DNA from: Roridomyces roridus
Taxonomy: Eukaryota; Basidiomycota; Agaricomycetes; Agaricales; Mycenaceae
NCBI GenBank assembly: GCA_029378245.1
Contig: JARKIF010000011.1
Location: 62,001-126,000, forward strand
DNA: 64,000 nt
Reading direction: 5' to 3'
Under the pieces are notes generated by a model. The model was given only the letters and a program-made list of their open reading frames with translations, ran no database searches and was not told the DNA's origin. Each line of letters opens with the position of its first letter. Within the stretch, counting starts at the first letter, position 1. Positions 46,501 through 57,062 of the stretch are shown piece by piece. Made by a program: the position numbers and the translations under genes.

Positions 46501-49500
46501 GGCACCGCCAGGAAGAGCGATCTCGAGGTATGTGACCTCGATGGTCTCGAGACAGTTGGAGGCCGCCTCTTTATCCTCTGAAGAGGAATGGTTGACGATG
46601 AAGTCGATGGCCTTCGGCAACGACTTGATCTTGGCGATGACTGTGTCGCGAACGAACTTGACGCCCTCTTCGTAGTCGAAGATCAATAGGTTCTTGAGCG
46701 TCATGATGTACCGTGGGAGGGCAGGTGCATATGGGAAGACCATGAAAGTGATTGTCGGCGTCGACCAAACGGTTTGCTTCGTAAGTGCCACGGGGGCGGG
46801 AGGCGTTCCCTGAGCTCTTCAGCCGCCGTGGGCGGGCTGACCATGAGGGTGGGCGCGTCGACGAGGCGTGGTATGACATGCTTGAGACGTTGAACGGTCT
46901 CGCGAGGGTTCGGGTCGTAGGATGCGCGGTAGACGCGGACCCATCCCTTGTTGCCCTCCGTGGCCTCGAAGTCGAGTATGTTCTTGTCGGTCATGTTGCG
47001 CGTGAACTTCTCCATCATCTCGGGGAAGCGGGAGCCCGCAGCAGGGGGGGTCGTATACTGTTGGCCATTGGTCTTGGTCGTTACCCCCTGGAGGGCTTGG
47101 TCTAGCCAGTCACACGTAAGTTGTGCTTGTCCGAGGGATCGACGAGGCACACTCACATTTGTTGGCTGTGTTGGGCGTGTCCATCTTTTTGAAGCGGAGG
47201 GTGGTTGGTAGATCTTTGGTGATCACGGAGGTGGTGGTGGAGGTGTTCGTCGGTGTTGGGACAATGGGGGAGGTGGGGGGTGTTACGCTGCGTCGCTCCT
47301 CTTCGGGCTCGGACTCGTAGTCCTGCAGATCGTTTCCGGTGTCGTCGTCCGATGGTGGAAAGTCGGTGGGGTGGGATTGGGGTGGGAGGCGTGGCCGCTT
47401 GCGATCGTGAGATGGGGAGGACTCGCGGCGTTTCCTCTTGGCCTTTTGGGCTTGGTGGTTTTCGGAGATAATCAGCGTGAAGTGAGTTGGGGGGATGCAG
47501 TGGCTAGCGTTTTCGTCTTAAGTATGTGTTGCACGGAGGACAAAGGTCCTATCTTTATTGCGCACCAAAGGGGCCATTGAAACTCAAGCACTCATAGTCC
47601 ATCCTTTATCGCCTTTGTTTGTCACGGGAATGCGCACGTGTTTGTCGGTGTGGTGGCATTGGTGTCGCGGGGCCGCGACGGCTTTGGGCGTGTCTGGTGT
47701 GCTAGGATGTCTCTCTCCGTGGTGGACAGAACCGCCCGTCGTGGTGGGGAAGGAAGGCATTTGTCATTGGCAGAAGAAGTTTGATCCGCGCGGATATGCC
47801 GGAATTTCACGTTGCCTCAGGCCCGTCGGCGGTGGCATGGTGGGTCGGGCCGCATTCGAGTGTACATTTTACTTGGTTTGTGTCCGTACGACTTCTCTAT
47901 GCGAGAAAAAACACTCCAGGTCTCGAGGAGTGCCGGGTGCCTCTGAGTATCAGTGGCACCCTACCTCACTGTGAGACCCGGGGCACATGAAAATCATGTC
48001 CCTCGGTACCCCCCAATTCATGTCTGGATTGCATGAATATCAAAGCAACGCGCATTAAAATCACCTCCCTTTCGGTGAAGTACGCAATTTCGATTCATGT
48101 CCGTTTTCGACGTTTTCATGTGCCTTTTTCATGTCCTCTTGACATGAAAATGACTGGGAAGCCAGTGAGTCCAATTTGAGTCAGGCCGTATGATAATGAA
48201 TACTATTCCCTGGGACCCCGAATTTCAGATGAAAGGAATGTGAATTTCAAACTAAATGTACGTGATACAACGATGTGCTACTTGCACCCGCCCACTCTCA
48301 CCTCCGCCATCCGCATCATTGGAGTCGATAACTTCACTGTCGGCTGAGATTCATCATGATTAGAAGGTGTCCGGCCCGAGGAGATCAACAGTACATACCT
48401 CGAGTTGCGTGAAGCGGAGCGGGAAGGTCTCGTAGCATCAAGAGCAATGGATGGGGTACGCACTGGAGATCGGAGCGAGAGTCGCCGCCGCCGGCGTTCC
48501 AATTCTGACCGCCGCTGACTTGAGGACTTCTTGAGTTCGTGTTGGGTCAGAACAGAGTGAATAAAGCGGAATCAGCGACGCACCGGATACCCTTTGGCCT
48601 CAGCGGTGAGTCAGAATCGAGTTCTACACCTAATTGTGACTGCCACGGCGGCTTGGGTACGCCGCCAGACGTGTGGTCGCTGGGAGGTCCCACAAGCGCC
48701 GTGAGGGTATGAGAAGGTGTATATTGGCATGTAGTTGAGTCGATGGGGGGCTTCTGTGGCGAACGAGTGGAAGAGGAGGACGGGGGCAGAAGGGAGGTGA
48801 CGGTTGGGAGGAAGGAGTGGAGCGCCGTGACAGGCGTGACACCACTGACCTCATCCGCAGCAGCCGCTCCACACAACGAATTTCCGCCCTTCTCAAGTCC
48901 GTCTCCGTTCAAATATCCCACCGTGGAACAGCGTGGTCGTCGAGGGATGTCTGGATGGGGTACAGATCGATCGAAGAACATCCTAGCTTGATCAATATTC
49001 ATTTCCATCTTTCTCGTTGATTTTCATGCATTTCTCCCATGATTTCGGCTTCGCAAATTCAGTGGAACTGTTCCTGAAATTCACCAAAGAGACCATGATT
49101 TTGTACTTGGCGCGGAGTGAGTCAAAATCACTCAATAATGCCTGAATGACCCCAGGTGCATGATATGTTCATTTCAGCCCATGGCCCCTGATTCTGCTTG
49201 TTCATGGCACGGCGACATGAAATTCATGCACCGATGTTTTCACAGTGCCTTTATGGTGGTAAAGGTCCAAGAGCCCCCGTTTAACGATTGTTCAACCGAT
49301 TGGGATGAAGACCTATTCGACCAAGCGGACGGAGAATGTGATGCCCACGATTCAAGTGAAGACGGTGGATATGGGCAAGGAGCGTGCGATTGCGCTGGGG
49401 CAGACGGATTTGCGTCTTGGACGGGTCGTTGAGAATCGGATTCTCACGAAAGATGGACCTGTGAAGAGACATATCGGTGTGTCCTATTTGTCAAAATGCC

Positions 49501-50766
49501 ACAATGTCGCTCATGTTCTTCATGTAGAATTCGAGCTTCCCGAAGGGAGTACTTTCTCAGCCGGGGATTATATCGCAATGTACGTCCAATCACGCCATCC
49601 CCGCTCTTTCTGACTCTACCATAGCTTGCCTCAGAATCCTATCCGCGATGTGAAACGCGTGCTCGCGAGGTTCAGTGTCTCCAACGAGGAGGAGGTCATT
49701 CTCTCCTCAATCGGTCCCACATTCCTTCCCGTGGGCAAAGCCATCAAATTGTCCGAGCTTCTCAGCGGGTATCTCGAGCTAACTCAACCAGCGACCACGA
49801 AAGATCTCGGAGTACTTCTGCACGCAGCCTCAATCGCATCGACTCGGGCCTATCTAGAGCAATTGAAGAGCTCATACAACGAGTCGCGGCTCAGCGTCTT
49901 GACCATCCTGGAGTCCCAGCCCGACGTCGACCTCCCCATCGGCGTTTTTCTGGGAATGCTCCCTCCCATGCGCGTACGCCAATATTCGATATCCTCGTCG
50001 CCATTGTGGAACTCGCGTCATGTTAGCCTAACGTTCAGCGTGTTCGAGAGACCGTCTCTCTCGATTTACGATTCTCCACCGCCGCTCCTCGGCGTGGGCT
50101 CCAACTACCTCGCAAACCTACTCCCGGGTGACCGCGTGCTGATGGCCGTGCGGCATTGCAAGTCAAACCCCTCAACGTACGCGTTCCGTCTACCGGAGGA
50201 TGCCAGCACGCCCGTGGTGATGTTTTGCGCCGGTTCGGGTATCGCGCCGATGCGGGGATTTATCCAGGAGCGGGCAGCGCAGAGGGCGTCGGGGTGTGAA
50301 GTCGGCAAGATGATCTTGTTCTTTGGGTGTCGGGCGCCCGAATTGGATTTCCTGTACGCCGAGACGGACATCAGGGAGTGGGTGCGGCTTGGGCTGCTTG
50401 ATGTTCGGTCGGCATTTTCGAGGAAACCGCAGGAGTCTGAGGGCTGCGTGTATGTTCAGCAGTGAGTGTTTTGAGGATAAGTATCGTTCAGCACGCCTGG
50501 CTGAGCTTGCATTCATTCAGCCGGGTTTGGCATGATCGAGCGGATGTTGTGGCGGCTTATAAAAACGGAGCATCGGTAAGTTCTTGCCTGTTGCTTGCCT
50601 ATTTTTATTCCAATCGTGATAGTTTTTCACTTGTGGGTCCTCCGCTGTGGCGAAAGGTGTCAAAGCAACGTTGTTGGAGATCATCAAGGAGGCGGAGAAC
50701 TGTGATGACACCGAGGCTGCGACGAGGCTCAAAACGATTAAATACGCTACCGAGATTTTCGAGTGA
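37550..50766 (+). CDS. CYP505-type self-sufficient cytochrome P450 (P450-reductase fusion) with a LINE in one intron
   Basis: A fused monooxygenase like P450foxy and bacterial BM3. NADPH electrons pass through FAD and FMN to the heme, and known members hydroxylate fatty acids near the omega end. It starts at the ATG at 37550 (MSVPIPQPPTLPFLGNV). Heme domain: GHETSSGMMTFMVYYLL (I helix), TMRETLRLAP (ExxR) and FGFGVRACIGRAFAW with the heme Cys. FMN domain: YVFYGSNTGTSEAFAQRI, PLVIITASFEG, QPADNATAFMDWL. After LWETLVE the frame enters an intron (40200-49310) that holds a 9-kb LINE. Coding resumes as TYSTKRTENVMPTIQV. The reductase part follows: LPQNPIRDVKR, RQYSISSSPLW, GSGIAPMRGFIQERA, FFGCRAPELDFLYAE, ending ATEIFE at 50766. 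All catalytic motifs are present and many short introns are clean. The 9.1-kb intron probably reduces or abolishes full-length mRNA. No gene symbol is assigned because orthology is unproven. Confidence 0.88.
40218..40229 (+). repeat. Target-site duplication, left copy
   Basis: CGTTTAACGATT directly before the poly(T) tract (poly(A) on the LINE's own strand). It is identical to 49278-49289. The first C may be coincidental, giving 11 or 12 bp. Confidence 0.85.
40437..45688 (-). CDS. LINE ORF2: endonuclease / reverse transcriptase / RNase H-like, one frameshift
   Basis: The main frame covers 45688-40868 (1606 codons). After a disordered Arg/Gln-rich head comes an APE-type endonuclease (TISTLNMRGRY, IAAIQETHLS, SLGDWNMVEDP, TDHQLVSF). 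The reverse transcriptase follows, with GIDGLVHELW, NYRPITLLNADYKIFTKALA, DQAGFMPGRS, VVALDQEKAYDKI, TRGVRQGDPVSCLLFNLAIE and the catalytic FADD in ALFADDTTVC. An RNase H-like region starts near ATVYIGNAYEIDEEG. It lacks the usual acidic residue before AAI (GHLAAILCAL) and looks degenerate. Near 41175, in a run of five A, the frame shifts. The conserved end, FLWRCMHQAYKVGTYW, then ECRHCHVDDTLEHILLEC, lies in the other frame and stops at 40437. Polyprotein activity needs all parts in one frame, so this copy is likely inactive unless the shift is tolerated. Confidence 0.88.
46123..47530 (-). CDS. LINE ORF1 (gag-like), frameshifted
   Basis: The nucleic-acid-binding chaperone ORF of the LINE. The upstream part is basic and acidic low complexity (KRKRRESSPSHDRKRPRLPP, DYESEPEEERRS), then EMMEKFTRNMTDKNILDF, GWVRVYRASYDPNPRETVQR and VDAPTLMVSPPTAAEELRER. 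Near 46785 the frame shifts and the reading continues as ALTKQTVWSTPTITFMVFPY and GTEQFFCVGCKSYDHPVGLC, a CxxC-x4-H-x4-C knuckle, then a Lys/Gly/Arg-rich tail to the stop at 46123. The start is not certain: a GTGAGT...CTAG span at about 47100-47155 may be an intron or a second lesion. The C-terminal zinc knuckle and context make the ORF1 assignment good. Confidence 0.7.
47531..49277 (-). other. 5' region of the LINE
   Basis: Long presumed 5' untranslated region. A minus-strand open frame at 48547-49008 (MEMNIDQARMFFDRSVPHPD) has no recognised domain. The motif CATGAAA/TTTCATG recurs at about 47987, 48107, 48126, 48144, 49020 and 49216 in both orientations, so a small inserted element or regulatory repeat may be included. 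I could not define its ends. Confidence 0.4.
49278..49289 (+). repeat. Target-site duplication, right copy
   Basis: CGTTTAACGATT, identical to 40218-40229. It is followed by the remaining 21 bp of the original CYP505 intron, up to the acceptor GATGAAG at 49310. Confidence 0.85.
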
Positions 50767-51417
50767 AAGGGTGACTGTTCAGTAAGTAGTTGCCTCAGAA
50801 TCCTATCCGCCTAACCCTAACCCAAAGTCTGTGCCTACACCCCGGCGGAATGCAGTGCCTTCAGTCTGCTTGGCAGGATTTCACCCACTGTTACTTACTC
50901 AATTTTCTGCTCCCGCGATCCCGGCCACTGCTGCTGTTCATTTTCCATCCTGATCTCGGCCGTCCTCATATTGCTGTTCTCGCTACCCCAGTTCTCAGTT
51001 TCTTCCGTCAACCTCCTTCGGGCCCATCTTTGATTTCTCTATGCTATCTCTATGCTATCCTGTGCTTGAAGTTCTGGTTTGAGATGGCTGGCTTGCGCCA
51101 ACCTGTTGACAGCAACAGTTGACGTGGGAACAGAGCCAACACGCCGACAAGACCTCTGAACGCAGTGCTTGTAGCCTCAGCAGTATTAATGCATATTTTG
51201 CTTCGTACTATTTACGGTTTGAGAATCTCAACGAACTGTCAAATACCGATGCAAAAGGATCTGGTGGCGGAGCGCAGCAGAGGTTTGTTCTACTCTCTCT
51301 CACGCAATTCACGCTGTCGATCTCACTTTTGCAATCCGGGATTCTCTGTTGTTCATCCATTCATTTAAATGCTGTCTTTGAACTTCTCAGGCTCTTACAA
51401 GTCACCCTCTTCCCCTG
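50767..51417. other. Spacer between CYP505 and the ARM gene
   Basis: No supported gene. An exact 21-bp copy of part of a CYP505 exon (TTGCCTCAGAATCCTATCCGC in the gene at about 49624) recurs at about 50789, immediately downstream of the CYP505 stop. Confidence 0.45.
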
Positions 51418-53199
51418 ATGCCGTCCTTGCCACGCACCGAGACTCTTCGCAGTGTAGTTCGCTGGTGGTCCGACAGCAACCCGCTGGTCCGGGCTGGTGC
51501 CTCAATCAACCTTCATGCAGCGGCAAAGCCCCTAATGAAGCTACTGTATCACCGGCAGGCTAGACGATTTATAGAGGAGAATCGCTATGCACCGCTTTCT
51601 GAGGAGCTTGTGGAAATCTATGCGAGCTATTTGTCGTGAGTCCATACCCATATAATCTCCTCAGTCAGCCAAGTTCTCAACTGTGAACCATCTTAACCTA
51701 GGTCCAAGTATGTGTCCCCGCGAACCGAAGCCGTAGTTTTGGAGCATCTCCGCAAGCGACTGGAAGCAACCGAGGGAACAAATACGCAGCAGATTTTGTC
51801 TTCCTCTTTGCTAGATCGAATGTCGCAGATGCATATGGGACCTGACACGGACCGCCGGACCTCTTGGGCCTACTATTCGCTATTGGGAACGTTGGTGGCA
51901 CAGCGGTATGGCCTGTGGCTAACGTTAGTCATGGATATTTCACCCATTCTGCGGTAAGTTCCTGGTGTCGTTGTCGAGCATGCTCAGGCAACATTCTCAG
52001 AAGCGCCGCGGAAACAGATACAGACGTTTTTATTGCGGTCATATCCACCCTGACTGTCCGTGGGGAGCGCACGGGGGATCTAGGCTCACTTTTAGCGACT
52101 CTACTTGATTCAAAAAGCAGTCAAGTCAGGAGCCAAACTTGCCCCCTGATTCGCCAGGTGACAGTGGTTGCACGGGACGTGGCTTCCATTCTGGGTGTCA
52201 GTACAATTGTAAGACTGGTGGGCTTGTTACAGTGAGTACCCTCGTACATCGGAAATATCCTGACATCCCGGCAGAGATCCGGACGACTCGGTGGTTGAGA
52301 GCGCGGTTCTTGCCTTGGCCGGAGTCTCTAATAAAGGTCCCGGTGGCGCGGCAGCGGTACTCTCGACGAATATCCTGGAGTACCTCCCATTTTTAATCGA
52401 CTTGAATAATCCACAACCCGTGTGCTTGCTCATGTCAAACTTGAGCCGAAACAAGTCAGATTTCATTCTGGCCGCCCAGCATAAAATATCAGTGGAAGAG
52501 CTGTGGAACCTGACGGAGCGCGTCGTCCGGTGTGTAGTACAGAAGTTTCCTACTTTGAAAAACCTGACTGCGGCATACACAGCGACGGACCTACGGATTA
52601 CGTGGACTCGTGCGTCCACCTGTGGAATGCCATCGCCATCAGCCCGGAAGGCGCAGCGACTTTGATGTCAACTGCGATTTGGGACTACTTGGAATGGATA
52701 TTCCACTACTCGAACCATCACGAAGCTTGTCATCTCATCGCAAACCTGGCGCAACACGAATCATGTATCTCAAAAATCCTGCAGAAAAAATTTATTGAAC
52801 GTGCACTGATGCTTCTACCGCAAGTGCACGATTTTCTTTGGGTCCAGATATCACTAACAGACGCCCAGCGTTGAAGGATCTTCTGAGGCAGCGGCATCTG
52901 CCCTGGTTGCAATTTCCAGAAACTCTAATTCATCCGGTGTAGACGCAGTCCTGGCAACTATCCAAGACAATGATTGGATGGTGCTGCCTCTCGCTGCGGA
53001 TTCTGATATGAAACGAGATGTTTGCTACCTACTGATCGTCAGGCGGCTAATGCGAATCTACAAAGACGAAGACTTCAAGCTGCATGTGAAGTGGAGGGTG
53101 AGGAATCACGAAGCTCGGGCAACCGGCGTTTTCGATTCATTTGGAGCCGTGGAGACCTTGACTGCCTATTATCTGAGACTGCCTAACCGGCCAGCCTAG
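51418..53199 (+). CDS. Armadillo-type repeat protein, six exons
   Basis: A member of a large Agaricomycete family of ARM/HEAT-like helical repeat proteins, probably scaffolds; the function of the family is not known. It starts at the ATG at 51418 (MPSLPRTETLRSVVRWWSDS) and has the typical INLHAAAKPLMKLLYHRQ and RRFIEENRYAPLSEELVEIY openings. Repeats follow through exons joined by GT-AG introns of 43-70 bp: DRRTSWAYYSLLGTLVA, IAVISTLTV, LGSLLATLLDSKSSQVRSQT, DSVVESAVLALAGVSNKG, SCVHLWNAIAISPEGAATLM, EACHLIANLAQHESCISKIL and SSEAAASALVAISRNS. The C-terminal end is ETLTAYYLRLPNRPA at 53199. All junctions I checked keep the frame, so it appears intact. It follows CYP505 on the same strand with 650 bp between. 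Confidence 0.75.
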
Positions 53200-55152
53200 C
53201 CATCCGGCCACTTGCCTCATACAAGCCCCCAAGTTAGTATTCTTACCTAGTTGTTGTGGCACATTGGAAAGGATGTACATGCGTCCTCGGAGACCAAATT
53301 TGGGGTTGATTGATTGAGTTGCCGTGATGTGTGGTCCTTGGCGACCGGGAGGTAGGTCCGAAAAACGTGACTTCTTATTTTGGATGTGGCATCGCTTGCA
53401 CTCCATTGCCTCTTTCTCGACGACCACCCGGCCAATTCACGACTTCTTGGGCTCGTACTGCTCTGCGGACCTTGGGATATCCCTCGCTCCATGCACCACC
53501 TGCGGATCATCCCCTAAGTGCCGCTATGCGACCCAAGATTCTCCCCCAAGCAGCAAAATCTTGCACAAAAGACGTCGGATTGACCCCTTTGTAGCGGACG
53601 CACTCTGCCCGGTACCACGTCCGAACTTTGTAGGGTCAATGAGCATAGTCTATGTATCCCATTGATGGTACTAACTTGTATTTAGCCATTTTGCTCGTCG
53701 TCTTTGAGGCCAACCTTTGTGCACCGCCTGTTTCTGGAAGCCAAACATTTTGAAATTTTTCGCGGGGATGGAGGGTGGCAGTGGTGGAAATGGCTCATGT
53801 GGTGCGTACACATACACCTCATCTTTACTTACCCCGCTCACCGTGGTTCTACACTCCGCCTTCGCCTTGAACGAGGGCTCGCCGTCACATGGGTTTCGGC
53901 AACTTTTTCAGCCCATCCATTATTGCTCCCCCTACATACCTCAATGAGTCTATACCCTTCCAAATACATTTTTGACACCCCCCGAACTATTTCCCTCTCA
54001 TTCGGTGCCCGTTGTCTGCCATTGGCGGCTGGCAAGCGGAGTCCATACATGACAGCACTCCACCTGTCTCGGGCCATTTCAACGGGATTCTTAACATCCA
54101 ACGCCACGTAACGCCCGCAGAAATGCCCTTTCGACTCCAACTGGTCATCTCCGACCTCTGGAATTCATCCTGAGCCTCGACATGTACCGCCGCCCAGCCT
54201 CCTCCACCGCACGGGTGAGGCTGGACGTACACCCCATTTTGCGCGAGTGTCTTCAGGCCCCGTGTACTGTGACGGACAGCCAGCATTTGTATCTGCAGTT
54301 CTACGTGGCTTCCGTGCCTCACCACGCCCCGCCGCACATTTCAAGTCACTCAAGTCGGCGCATCTTCATTTGGAACCAATCTGCCGCTCTTGTACACGAA
54401 TATTTGCCATTAAGAAGCTACTGATGAATGTCCCAGCGTCTATTTGCATGCCCCCGGGGCCTCTTGGGAAACATATCCCTCTGGCATGTCGCCTGGAACT
54501 GATAGCGACGAGGTTTCGTGGCTTACGGGTGTGTTTCCCACGAGTGGCCAGCTCAGCAGTTTTGGCCATTTTTAGACCTGCCTCGCCAAAATATTTCCCA
54601 TGCCACGAAAGATTGACACAATCAGGCGGTTTCGGTCTCGTTCGACTCGTCTGAACCTAGGACACCTCCCAGACCCTTCAAGCCCTCGGAAAATGGATGT
54701 ATCATCGGTGCAAGTACACTAAACCCTTAAGGTGGTCGGAAGGTCAGTCACAGATAATACATGGCTCGTGGGTAAGTCATCTGTGTCCTCGTCGAAAACA
54801 GCTTTTGAAAATAAATGTCAGAGAAAACTCGAAAGAGCACGACAACGACGAACTAATTTTCAAAGAGGCCGCACGACTGTTGATTGAATTCCACGCTGAG
54901 TGGCCAGATCTTGCACCCTCTATCGACATCGATCTCGTCCACGAGCGTATCGCCAAACGACCGGAAACCTCATCCACGGCCAGAGAATTTTTGGAAACCT
55001 TGCGGAGCTCCCAGGAACTCCCACAGTAACATATATATATAGTTGTGTCTTTGCTGCAGAAGGAAAACTATCATTGTTTTTGATCTTGGCAGTTGGCACG
55101 GTGAGTTGAGGGTGAGCGATTCCAATTTCCCAGTGTCCCCTGTATCACTAGC
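53200..55152. other. Stretch without a recognised gene
   Basis: Several open frames on both strands (53704-54111 and 54697-55029 on +, 53137-53427 and 53838-54140 on -). None has a motif I recognise and stops interrupt any longer reading. The plus-strand frame at 54697-55029 encodes a hydrophilic, helix-rich end (EAARLLIEFHAEWPDLAPSI) and could be part of a small gene. A decayed gene is the likeliest content. Confidence 0.3.
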
Positions 55153-55161
55153 ATGACCAGC

Positions 55162-56315
55162 TAGACTCGAGGACCAGTCTGTCTATGAGATGTCGATAGA
55201 CAGACTGGTCGATCTGGGAAATGATCAAAGGGAGGCGCGGCTTGCCTTTTTGGGCGATTTCGGCATTGTCTCGTGACTGCTGCCAGCACACCACCTCCTT
55301 TTCCTCTTGCTCTCCCCTTACCTCCCCAGGCTCGTCCGACTCAGCCCAACGACTACAGCCGTCACAGACCTCCCCAAACTCGCTGGAGACCATCAGAAAT
55401 CCACGGGACCCACCAAGACCCCGACGAGCACGACCAGCCACCTCATCCGCATTCGACCCACACCATAGTCTGCACCTCTTGGCGACCCCACGCCTGACTA
55501 GCCGCCGGTGGAAACACGACGAGTCTCAACGCGAGGGCGGAACGTGCTCGAGAGAGACGATCTGGGGTAGCCAGGGCGAGGTGAAGGTGCGTTCTCATTC
55601 TCTTTCTCTATCCGAGGTCGCTAAACACAAGATGCCTCCTTCGCGAAGGCCCGCTTTCCAGAGACTGCGTTAACATCGCTCTCGCCGTGACCTTCCATGC
55701 ATGGGATTCCCCACACTTCCCGCCACCTGGCCTCACCCTGCTCGCGCCTACCGCCTCGAATGCGCGCAGGCGGCCTGCAGCGCACGTTACGCCCCAATTT
55801 CCTCCCCTTCCAACTTCCTACCGACACCGGCGCCCTGGCTGTCACACAACTCGGAGCCAAGATCGCGAGTCCAGACCGGACGGCGCGATTTTGTCCGTCG
55901 TTACCGCGGCTTACTACGCTACTCCCTCCGAACGCGACGCCCGTCGAATGTGGACATCGTGCGTGGGCGCCTAGCCAGACAGGCAGGTTGTCTGGCTAGG
56001 CCCCGACCGAATTGGATCCCTTTCCCTTCTTCCCCAAATTCTTCCTGTATTGTTACTATTGTATCATTAAATCCTATGTACCAGCAATTTGAATCTTCCC
56101 ACCCTACTCCTAGTGTATTTAAGAGTACCTTGGAGGCAATACAACATGAATTTCAGCCTACAGAGGTCGTAAAGACCGGAAACGACCGTTTCGATGCTAA
56201 AATCACGTGACAATGCCGAAATCGCCCAAAAAGGCAAGCCGCGCCTCCCTTTGATCATTTCCCAGATCGACTGGTCTGTCTATCGACAACTCATAGACAG
56301 ACCAGCTCTGGTCTA
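55162..56315. mobile_element. Mutator-like (MULE) non-autonomous element, 1.15 kb
   Basis: Long inverted repeats of about 115-125 bp (55162-55277 and 56206-56315) share CCAGTCTGTCTATGAG / CTGGTCTGTCTATGAG, TGTCGATAGACAGAC and an almost identical stretch ending in AATGATCAAAGGGAGGCGCG. The flanks are an exact 9-bp duplication, ATGACCAGC (55153-55161 and 56316-56324). Long TIRs with a 9-bp target duplication are the signature of Mutator-like elements. The 930-bp interior differs in composition (C-rich on the plus strand, with 55280-55990 GC-rich) and has no recognised transposase. It could be filler or captured host sequence. Confidence 0.85.
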
Positions 56316-56339
56316 ATGACCAGCTTGAACTTATGCTAG

Positions 56340-57062
56340 GACAACAGACGGAGGATCCTAAATATCTCAGCCTCGAATCGAACGATTCAACGAATGCCAT
56401 GTTGGGCGGGCGTTTCGCGTCAGTGATGACGAACCGCATGCTTGGACGCCGGCGCCGCTCGGAGCATGTGTGTCCAGTCCCGACTCTCAATTGAATCGCC
56501 TTCAAAAGTTCCAACTGCACTGCCAGGGTTTTGATAGGACGCCCTCGCCTTTTGTGCTCGCTTTCAATTGCAAGTTTCAACTCGATTGAGCGTACCCATC
56601 CCCCGGCCATCCCATTCCTCGGTAATGTCACGGTACTCGACCCGGAACTCGTTCATGTTCTTCGCCCAGACCTATAGTGAAATCTATCAACTACCCTGCC
56701 GGCCTTCTTTCATGATTTGCAGAATTCGCGGATTGTCACGACAAAAGTCTTCCAGATTTCCACCCCAGTGGACTCTGCGGTGTGGAGATTGTCGACGGAG
56801 GGGCCTGTAGTCATAATCACAGCGTCGTTCAAAGGTACGCAACCAACCAACCAGTCGTCTCCGCAGATTCCGACGAACTACTCGATCAGGGCGGTGCGAT
56901 GAGGCTTGTTGTCATGAGCCGGGGTTCTCCAGTGGGAGGCGGGGCTTTGGTACTAATCGTTGGTTGAGGTGAATGCTGGCAGCCGGGTCTTGGAGGGGTG
57001 GTTGGGAATCGGATTCTGACGAAAGATGGCCCTGTAAAGAGGCATGTCGGTGCAATGGTATC
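56340..57062 (+). pseudogene. Truncated, internally deleted CYP505 copy
   Basis: This is a shrunken duplicate of the CYP505 gene at 37550-50766. It keeps the promoter blocks (from about 56340), the N-terminus without its first codons (SVPIPRPS, then FLGNVTVLDPEL, TYSEIYQL), then jumps to the FMN domain (GPVVIITASFKGTQPT), then to DELLDQGGAMRLV, then across the intron region that in the intact gene holds the LINE (GGTGAATGCTGGCAGCCGGG), and finally to VVGNRILTKDGPVKRHVGAM of the linker. All the rest of heme, FAD and NADPH domains is gone. It starts 15 bp beyond the MULE's target duplication. Confidence 0.8.

Larger units (their letters stand above)
40230..49277 (-). mobile_element. Non-LTR retrotransposon (LINE, Tad1-like), 9 kb
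   Basis: The element lies on the minus strand. Its 3' end is an interrupted poly(A) (T-rich at 40230-40267) and the element is flanked by the 11-12-bp duplication CGTTTAACGATT, so it integrated by target-primed reverse transcription. ORF2 (endonuclease, reverse transcriptase, RNase H-like region, C-terminal Cys-rich domain) and ORF1 (gag-like with a CxxC knuckle) are both present. The 5' region of about 1.7 kb is long for this group and may include another insertion. Both ORFs show a frameshift, so this copy is probably dead, although a full-length 5' end and an intact duplication point to a not very old event. It sits in an intron of the CYP505 gene, in antisense. Confidence 0.9.

Noticed and set aside
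40230..49277. LTR retrotransposon or virus insertion
   Set aside because: No long terminal repeats, no protease or integrase; poly(A) end, variable-length duplication and APE endonuclease point to a LINE.
53247..54353. MYND zinc-finger gene on the minus strand
   Set aside because: One ECKRCHIQNKKSRF segment is suggestive, but the remaining Cys/His pattern is absent and stops interrupt it.
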